This document shows, piece after piece, positions 11,662 through 15,378 of a DNA stretch of 15,378 nucleotides. Below the pieces are notes generated by a model, which saw only the letters and a list, made by a program, of their open reading frames with translations, was not told the DNA's origin and ran no database searches. This DNA is from an uncultured Fretibacterium sp. (lineage in GTDB: Bacteria; Synergistota; Synergistia; Synergistales; Aminobacteriaceae). Numbering within the stretch: the first letter of the stretch is position 1; each line of letters opens with the position of its first letter. The DNA lies in NCBI GenBank assembly GCA_937892105.1, contig CALAUZ010000239.1, positions 1 to 15,378 on the forward strand, given 5' to 3'. A program made the position numbers and the translations under genes.

Positions 11662-11985
11662 TTATTCCGGTAGTTCTAGCTTAGACCCGCAGACAGAGCA
11701 GAAGTTCAGGTATTTGTCTTCAGGTTTTCCCTTGTCAAGCTCGAAGACGGCGTGGCAGTTAGAACATTCCCAAGCGTTAGAGTTGTCATGCCTAAGCCAC
11801 GTAGAGATAGTGTTGCAGCGCGCATTCCATGTTGCTATTACGTCTTCTGGGTTCTGCGTATCGCTAGTACGGCAACCACACCAAGAGCACCAAATGAAAT
11901 TTGTGCTGTAACGTGCTTCGTTGTCGCTTTGAGTTATCAGCTCAGCTTTTCCCCCGCAGAAGGGACAAGGTTTTAGCTCTGTCAT
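11662..11985 (-). CDS. Lar-type zinc-ribbon protein with a second C-terminal zinc ribbon
   Basis: A 107-residue protein. The first half is a Lar-type ribbon: MTELKPCPFCGGKAELI, CSWCG, and the ending TWNAR. The second half has a different four-cysteine ribbon: WECSNCHAVF and NFCSVCGSKLEL. Lar of the Rac prophage moderates type I restriction; most relatives, including this one, have no tested function. The ATG follows the stop of the SSB-tailed gene directly (TAAATG) with no clear ribosome binding site, so translation is probably coupled. It is the only member of the local ribbon family with the extra C-terminal ribbon. Confidence 0.75.
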   Translation of the reverse strand: MTELKPCPFCGGKAELITQSDNEARYSTNFIWCSWCGCRTSDTQNPEDVIATWNARCNTISTWLRHDNSNAWECSNCHAVFELDKGKPEDKYLNFCSVCGSKLELPE

Positions 11986-12558
11986 TTAGAAGGGTATATC
12001 CTTTGGGTCTAGGTCTGGGGTCTGTGAGTTGAACCCTGTATCGTAGTCTATTGGCGTGAAGTTTTCGTAGCTGTCGATAGCGTCCGTACTATCATGCTGG
12101 CTGGTCTTCTCCTTCGCTTTGAACAGAGAGATAAGAATGCTTTCGTTGCCTTCCTTGCGCTGTATTGCAGCAGGGTTAAAGTGCGCCTTAAGCATAAGAT
12201 AGGGGTTCTTGTCTCCCATGATTATCACGCCGACGTTCTCCCACACGGTTTTATCTTCGCCGTTTTTTGTGTACTTCCGTGTTCCTACGGCCAAGTCGTA
12301 CAGCTTTTTTCCGGCCGTGTTATCCCAGCAGAAGTTATCATAGCTGTAGTTGCTGTCCTTTGGTGTGAACATAGAGACTAAAATGCTCTCAGAGTTATTT
12401 TTACGGGCTATTCCGGCGGGGTTGAAGTGCGCCTTGAGCATTAAGAATGGGTTGTTATCTCCCTGAAAGAGAGACCCGATATTGAGCCACGAGCTTTTGT
12501 CTTCGCCGTTCACGGAATACTTACGCGTTACTACCGCCAAATCATACAGTTTTATCAT
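11986..12558 (-). CDS. Internally duplicated protein with an SSB-like acidic tail
   Basis: A 190-residue protein made of two copies of a ~65-residue unit (residues 3-67 and 85-149). Each runs KLYDLAV-TRKY--NGEDK--W-N-G, then NP[F/Y]LMLKAHFNPA and ES-L-S[M/L]F. The units also remain similar in DNA. The C-terminus is a polar, acidic linker ending PDLDPKDIPF, like the DDDIPF tip by which bacterial SSB recruits replication and repair proteins. The unit resembles small plasmid/phage proteins sometimes called SSB-like, so single-strand DNA binding is a reasonable inference. The start at 12558 is chosen for GGAGG upstream; a longer frame to 12672 has no such site. Confidence 0.75.
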   Translation of the reverse strand: MIKLYDLAVVTRKYSVNGEDKSSWLNIGSLFQGDNNPFLMLKAHFNPAGIARKNNSESILVSMFTPKDSNYSYDNFCWDNTAGKKLYDLAVGTRKYTKNGEDKTVWENVGVIIMGDKNPYLMLKAHFNPAAIQRKEGNESILISLFKAKEKTSQHDSTDAIDSYENFTPIDYDTGFNSQTPDLDPKDIPF

Positions 12559-12695
12559 TGTTTCCTCCATTAAGGTTATTATTGTCTTGGGGCTGATTAG
12601 CCATATAGCAGCTATTGCCTGAATAAGTGCACTTGATAAAAAATCTGCCGCCACGTTTGTATATGACGGCAAATTTGCAGCTAAAGACGCAAGGT
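12559..12695. other. Short intergenic stretch before the SSB-tailed gene
   Basis: 137 bases with no favoured gene. On the minus strand TGCCG and CGGCA form a five-pair hairpin followed by GATTTTTTATC, so a weak terminator or attenuator between the zinc-ribbon gene and the SSB-tailed gene is possible. Confidence 0.3.
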
Positions 12696-13019
12696 TTAGG
12701 AGAGCAAATCATCGCTGTTTTCCCTTGCTATAGCGTCATACAGGGTTTGCAGTTTGTTCACGTCTAGGTTGATACTGCCGAACCCCATGAAGGCTAATCT
12801 TAGCTGTAGAAGTACGTAATTCAGGGCTTCTAACAGCTCTTCGGAATGTTTCTGTGCTGGAGTGAAGGAACGAGTATTCCAGCAATTAACAGCTTCATAC
12901 CAATTGGAGCAAGGAAGTGTTTTCGCCCCGCAGGTATGACATTTTATGCAGTGTCTCCAAAAGCCAGCGTCGCCGACGGAATGATACCCGCAAAACGGAC
13001 AGGGTTTTAGTTCAGTCAT
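12696..13019 (-). CDS. Lar-type zinc-ribbon protein with a helical C-terminal extension
   Basis: A 107-residue protein. The N-terminal ribbon reads MTELKPCPFCGYHSVGDAGF, then HCIKCHTCGA and VNCWNTR, giving the CPFC and C-x-x-C metal ligands. After SFTPAQKHSEEL comes a ~45-residue helical part (LNYVLLQLRLAFMGFGSINL...) not found in its neighbours. The start at ATG 13019 is chosen for AAGGAGA upstream; this site lies within the final codons of the gene before it, whose TGA overlaps the start (ATGACTGA). The function is unknown; the family is named for restriction alleviation. Confidence 0.75.
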   Translation of the reverse strand: MTELKPCPFCGYHSVGDAGFWRHCIKCHTCGAKTLPCSNWYEAVNCWNTRSFTPAQKHSEELLEALNYVLLQLRLAFMGFGSINLDVNKLQTLYDAIARENSDDLLS

Positions 13020-13398
13020 GTTTCGGTCTCCTTGATAGCCAGTCAAGCACATAGTGTTTTACTTTGGAGCAAAGTGTGTATCTGGTATTCCACGCATTAA
13101 CTGCTCTTTCTGGACTGAGATATTTATTGGTAGTTGTCAGACATTCTTTGCACTGTGCAAAAATCATGTCTTCTCGGAAACTTTTTACTTCAGCTTCTCC
13201 CCCACAGAAGGGACATGGTTTCAGCTTCATCATTGGGTTTCGTCTCCTATTCCATGCGTCTATGGCATTTTGCTTAGTGGGGTAACAAGATATAGTCGCA
13301 TAACAATCCTGACACTCTACGCAATGTGCTCCTGGCAGGTCTTTATCGACTAATATGTGCTTACTACCACAGAATGGACAAGGTTTTAGTTCAGTCAT
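13012..13398 (-). CDS. Protein with two tandem Lar-type zinc ribbons
   Basis: A 128-residue protein with two full ribbons: MTELKPCPFCGSKHILV ... CVECQDC ... AIDAWNRRRNP, then MMKLKPCPFCGGEAEVK ... CKECLT ... AVNAWNTR. The second unit begins with two ATG codons at 13233-13228, behind an AGGAG embedded in the codons of NRRR. It may therefore also be made alone. The fusion looks like a fresh tandem duplication in which the stop between two separate genes was lost. The C-terminal tail (LDWLSRRPKHD) contains AAGGAGA, the ribosome binding site for the next gene. The function is unknown. Confidence 0.75.
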   Translation of the reverse strand: MTELKPCPFCGSKHILVDKDLPGAHCVECQDCYATISCYPTKQNAIDAWNRRRNPMMKLKPCPFCGGEAEVKSFREDMIFAQCKECLTTTNKYLSPERAVNAWNTRYTLCSKVKHYVLDWLSRRPKHD

Positions 13399-13588
13399 TA
13401 GCTCTCCTATTCCAGTTCATTACACTTTCAGAGTAATTCGTTGAACAATATCTTGTTGGCAGTTTCGCTTTGCACTCGGAACATTCTATGCAGTACCTTG
13501 TAATGAGCTTGCCATTTTCGCCGTACTGGTAACGATATTCATGTGCTTTCCCTCCACAGAATGGGCAATTCTTTAGCTCTATCGACAT
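13391..13588 (-). CDS. Lar-type zinc-ribbon protein
   Basis: A 65-residue single-ribbon protein: MSIELKNCPFCGGKAHEYRY, then CIECSECKAK and SVMNWNRRAND. Four Cys (NCPFC, CIECSEC) can hold zinc. GGAG in the last codons of the upstream gene serves as its ribosome binding site. Its own WNRR codons (TGGAATAGGAGA) carry the AGGAG of the downstream gene, and its stop overlaps that start (ATGACTGA). It is likely the closest to the ancestral single unit in this array. The function is unproven. Confidence 0.75.
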   Translation of the reverse strand: MSIELKNCPFCGGKAHEYRYQYGENGKLITRYCIECSECKAKLPTRYCSTNYSESVMNWNRRAND

Positions 13589-13589
13589 G

Positions 13590-13850
13590 TCATTCTCCGT
13601 CTATTCGCGCTATGAGTTCGCGTATCTGTAACATTTCATGCTGTTCCATTCCTGAAGTCCTATACGATAAACTTTTCAGCAGCTCATACATCTCCGGAGC
13701 TGCCGCAATCAACTTCGCATTAGCTGCTAGTGCCTCATCATTTATGCTTATCACGTCTAGATAGCTATGCACTACTTTCCCGTCTACTTCTACGTCTATT
13801 GATCCATCAGGGTAAGCCTTCCATTCTCCGCGCGTGTGCTTACTCATCAT
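13590..13850 (-). CDS. Phage protein with the ANAKLIAAAPEMY motif
   Basis: An 86-residue protein: MMSKHTRGEWKAYPDGSIDV, then NDEALAANAKLIAAAPEMYE and a helical end IRELIARIDGE. It belongs to the same broad group of small phage proteins as the gene at 5269-5565. The start is set at ATG 13850 because GGAG stands 8 bases upstream, inside the end of the previous gene; an in-frame ATG at 13856 is too close to it. Its stop is two bases before the next start. The function is unknown. Confidence 0.8.
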   Translation of the reverse strand: MMSKHTRGEWKAYPDGSIDVEVDGKVVHSYLDVISINDEALAANAKLIAAAPEMYELLKSLSYRTSGMEQHEMLQIRELIARIDGE

Positions 13851-14031
13851 CTTCATACTCCGATAATTCTGTCCAATATCCTTCATTATCCATAATTACC
13901 CGCCTAAGGTAATCATTACCTCCATCTACTGCTATATTCCCGCAGCTACACCTCTTATAATCATGCCTATACTTGCTCTCTATTACGTCTCCGCATAGTT
14001 CACACCTAACACGATTATGTATTATCTTCAT
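13840..14031 (-). CDS. Small phage zinc-ribbon protein (DUF7695-like)
   Basis: A 63-residue protein with the pattern IIHNRVRCELCGDVIESKYR, then RCSCGNIAVDGGNDYLRR. This C-x-x-C ... C-x-C layout with AVDGG-DYLRR is typical of a widespread small phage protein of unknown role. The Cys pairs probably bind zinc. The ATG at 14031 has GGGGAATAG upstream. The acidic end (SEYEDDE) overlaps the start of the following gene. Confidence 0.78.
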   Translation of the reverse strand: MKIIHNRVRCELCGDVIESKYRHDYKRCSCGNIAVDGGNDYLRRVIMDNEGYWTELSEYEDDE

Positions 14032-14054
14032 CTCTATTCCCCTTTTCCTTATAT

Positions 14055-14231
14055 CTAGACCCGATTATTCCAGGCTTTTATTGCTGTAGACTTATCCCTA
14101 TAGTTATTACTCGTCGATAAGCATTTCTCACACATTATGAACACGCCATAAATCTCTTTATGTATCCTCGCTATCCCTCCACAAAAGGGGCAACGTGATA
14201 CCTCATTACTATGCGTCCTTAAATCTATCAT
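14055..14231 (-). CDS. Small Lar-type zinc-ribbon protein
   Basis: A 58-residue frame: MIDLRTHSNEVSRCPFCGGI, then FIMCEKCLSTSNNY and AIKAWNNRV. It keeps all marks of the local ribbon family (CPFCGG, C-x-x-C, A-W-N-x-R) but the N-terminal segment before CPFC is longer and unlike MTELKP. The ATG at 14231 lies three bases after the stop of the preceding gene. No strong ribosome binding site is seen, so coupled translation is likely. The function is unknown. Confidence 0.72.
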   Translation of the reverse strand: MIDLRTHSNEVSRCPFCGGIARIHKEIYGVFIMCEKCLSTSNNYRDKSTAIKAWNNRV

Positions 14232-14234
14232 CTT

Positions 14235-14432
14235 TTAGCCGCACTTGCTCCATGAACAATTCTCACACATTACGCATGAGCCGTCATGCCTCAACGTCTC
14301 CAGCCCACAACTAGGGCACACACTATAGCCTTCACGGTGCTGTAATTTCGGAGCTTCAATATCTCCGTACATCTTTGCTCCGAACTTCTCTCTCGTGAGG
14401 GCTATTCGGTCTATTGGCTTTGCTTTGGGCAT
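14235..14432 (-). CDS. Stand-alone zinc-ribbon resembling the NrdJ C-terminal tail
   Basis: A 65-residue protein: MPKAKPIDRIALTREKFGAK, then CPSCGLETLRHDGSCVMCEN and CSWSKCG. The end (G-x-C-x-x-C-x-x-C-x-x-SKCG) closely resembles the Cys-rich C-terminus of B12-dependent ribonucleotide reductases and similar small phage ribbons. There it passes electrons to the active site; here it is detached, so a structural zinc role is as likely. The ATG at 14432 is preferred to a GTG at 14441 because AGGGGGTG precedes it. No reductase gene is in the window. Confidence 0.68.
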   Translation of the reverse strand: MPKAKPIDRIALTREKFGAKMYGDIEAPKLQHREGYSVCPSCGLETLRHDGSCVMCENCSWSKCG

Positions 14433-14444
14433 TCCTTGCACCCC

Positions 14445-14615
14445 CTAGATACTGACTTCATATTCTCCGGCCTCGCGCTGTATCTCTCTAACCATCTTTG
14501 CAGCCGCTAGCTTATACATCGCATCATGTGACCGCTTCATGATTTCCTCCAATAAGGCATACATTCTCCCCGCATGGTTATATATTGCCCGAGACTTCCT
14601 AGCTTGTTCCTGCAT
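14445..14615 (-). CDS. Small helical protein of unknown function
   Basis: A 56-residue frame: MQEQARKSRAIYNHAGRMYA, then LLEEIMKRSHDAMYKLAAAK and VREIQREAGEYEVSI. It is one long charged helix with coiled-coil character and no cysteine. The ATG at 14615 has AAGGTG and AAGGA upstream. The stop TAG overlaps the ribosome binding site of the next gene (TAGGGGGTG), which supports a shared transcript. The 145 bases before it (14616-14760) hold no clear gene. Confidence 0.6.
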   Translation of the reverse strand: MQEQARKSRAIYNHAGRMYALLEEIMKRSHDAMYKLAAAKMVREIQREAGEYEVSI

Positions 14616-14760
14616 TCCTTATATTTCACCTTTTTTCTATCAGGTTAATCTCATAAAAATGCCCTAAAAAGCCTCAGCTCAAAAACTTTTTCCCCCTTTA
14701 TCTAGCTAAATATCGGGGTTCTCCGCCTCCGCAACACATTACCCCCCTTATCCCAGTACC

Positions 14761-14982
14761 TTAACATCCTTGAAGCTCTTTCCAGGCTTTGAGTATAAGA
14801 AAAATCCCTCCATTTCTCACAGTCTTTGTTACCTCATCTTTTAAGGTGCTTGTGTCCTTCATGGAGGAATTTCCTTTTTTTTCGCTCTTGTCCCTGCCCT
14901 GGCTATAGTCCATAAGGGCATAATTATAGTATTCTTGCATTATATCACGTACTGTCATAAATTCGACACAATCCTTATTCAT
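14761..14982 (-). CDS. Unknown 73-residue protein
   Basis: Starts MNKDCVEFMTVRDIMQEYYN, with a charged middle (SQGRDKSEKKGNSSMKDTST) and an end GGIFLILKAWKELQGC. The ATG at 14982 has a purine-rich GGGAAAGATAAGGG directly upstream, 15 bases after the stop of the preceding regulator. The N-terminal half is helical and acidic. No family is recognised. Confidence 0.55.
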   Translation of the reverse strand: MNKDCVEFMTVRDIMQEYYNYALMDYSQGRDKSEKKGNSSMKDTSTLKDEVTKTVRNGGIFLILKAWKELQGC

Positions 14983-14997
14983 CCCTTATCTTTCCCT

Positions 14998-15375
14998 CTA
15001 ACGCCAACTCGCCATCACTCGCTTCACTAATTCTTCTCGCCTTCTATACAATGTCCGCTCATTCTGCCCTAAATGCATTGCTAATTCCCTCATACTCATT
15101 CCCTCAAAGTAATACAACTCCATTACTTGCAGCATTATCTGTTCCTTCACGTCATCGCTGGCTCTTAACTCTCTACGGATTTTCCCTACTTCCCGCGTCA
15201 ACACACTATACTTCTTGAACTCTTTCTCTGCTCTCTGCTTCCTCGCCACATACTCATTCACAGGGTCTCCAGGCTCGCGATTATCATTCATACTCTCTCT
15301 ATAACTCTGCCCGTGACAATCTGTCTCTCCACATATCCGCATATACTCTAGCAATGCCTCTCGGTATCTCATCAT
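14998..15375 (-). CDS. Sigma-region-4-like phage regulator (ArpU/DUF1492-type)
   Basis: A 125-residue protein with a helical N-terminus, an acidic-polar linker (ESMNDNREPGDPVNEY), a coiled-coil-like part, and a helix-turn-helix at about 94-116 (MSMRELAMHLGQNERTLYRR) after MELYYFEG. This is the sigma-factor-like region 4 layout used by ArpU-type phage regulators. Two ATG codons stand at 15375-15370; the ribosome binding site would lie outside the window, so the start may be further upstream. It leads the leftward unit seen here, which ends with a second protein of this type at 5598-6017. Confidence 0.68.
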   Translation of the reverse strand: MMRYREALLEYMRICGETDCHGQSYRESMNDNREPGDPVNEYVARKQRAEKEFKKYSVLTREVGKIRRELRASDDVKEQIMLQVMELYYFEGMSMRELAMHLGQNERTLYRRREELVKRVMASWR

Positions 15376-15378
15376 ATT

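Noticed and set aside
12559..12672. N-terminal extension of the SSB-tailed protein
   Set aside because: Only a TTG start without ribosome binding site; the ATG at 12558 has GGAGG, and the duplicated unit starts directly there.

Overview
The window looks like the early/replication half of a prophage or phage-plasmid from an AT-leaning anaerobic bacterium. A Firmicute, perhaps Negativicutes or Clostridia, fits the AGGAGG-type ribosome binding sites, the TTGnnn-17-TATAAT promoter and the ArpU, RusA and Lar-type phage genes. The host genus cannot be fixed from the sequence. Most genes are shorter than 150 codons, tightly packed and often overlapping. There are no structural genes, tRNA, rRNA, transposase or CRISPR array.

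Layout. (1) 1-946, minus strand: a Cro/CI-type regulator, a 24-codon ORF, HigB toxin and HigA antitoxin (cut by the left edge). (2) 947-1418: a control region with a good leftward promoter and several short palindromes that look like repressor operators. (3) 1419-5565, plus strand: a run of small, mostly unrecognised genes ending in an intrinsic terminator. Every longer junction in this run carries a stem-loop just upstream of the next Shine-Dalgarno sequence; the stems differ in sequence but sit in the same place. (4) 5598-6625, minus strand: an ArpU-like regulator, a possible small Cys-rich gene and a RusA resolvase. (5) 6626-7746: about 1.1 kb without genes. It holds four iteron-like repeats, ten exact copies of a nonamer (five per orientation), an older 42-bp direct repeat and two Fur-box-like palindromes; this is the candidate replication origin. 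(6) 7747-9704, minus strand: a Toprim primase/RepA-type helicase gene now split into three reading frames by two single-base frame changes. (7) 9705-9980: its leader, with a plus-strand intrinsic terminator that may end an antisense RNA. (8) 9981-11535: a hipBA toxin-antitoxin pair. (9) 11662-15375, minus strand: a cassette of zinc-ribbon (Lar-type) genes, a duplicated SSB-tailed protein, other small phage proteins and a second ArpU-like regulator.

How it fits together. The regulator at 683-946 probably controls the divergent early region. The long leftward transcription unit supplies replication and recombination functions (SSB-like protein, primase-helicase, RusA) around the iteron region, and ends with a late-type activator. 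HigBA and HipBA look like two stability or defence modules.

Caution. Four genes need exactly one base to be skipped to restore the expected protein (near 2160, 3714, 8988 and 9360-9368), and one has an in-frame TGA (1494-1496). The uniform direction suggests either base-insertion errors in the read data or real decay. Programmed frameshifting is less likely, but the A9 tract makes it possible for the primase.
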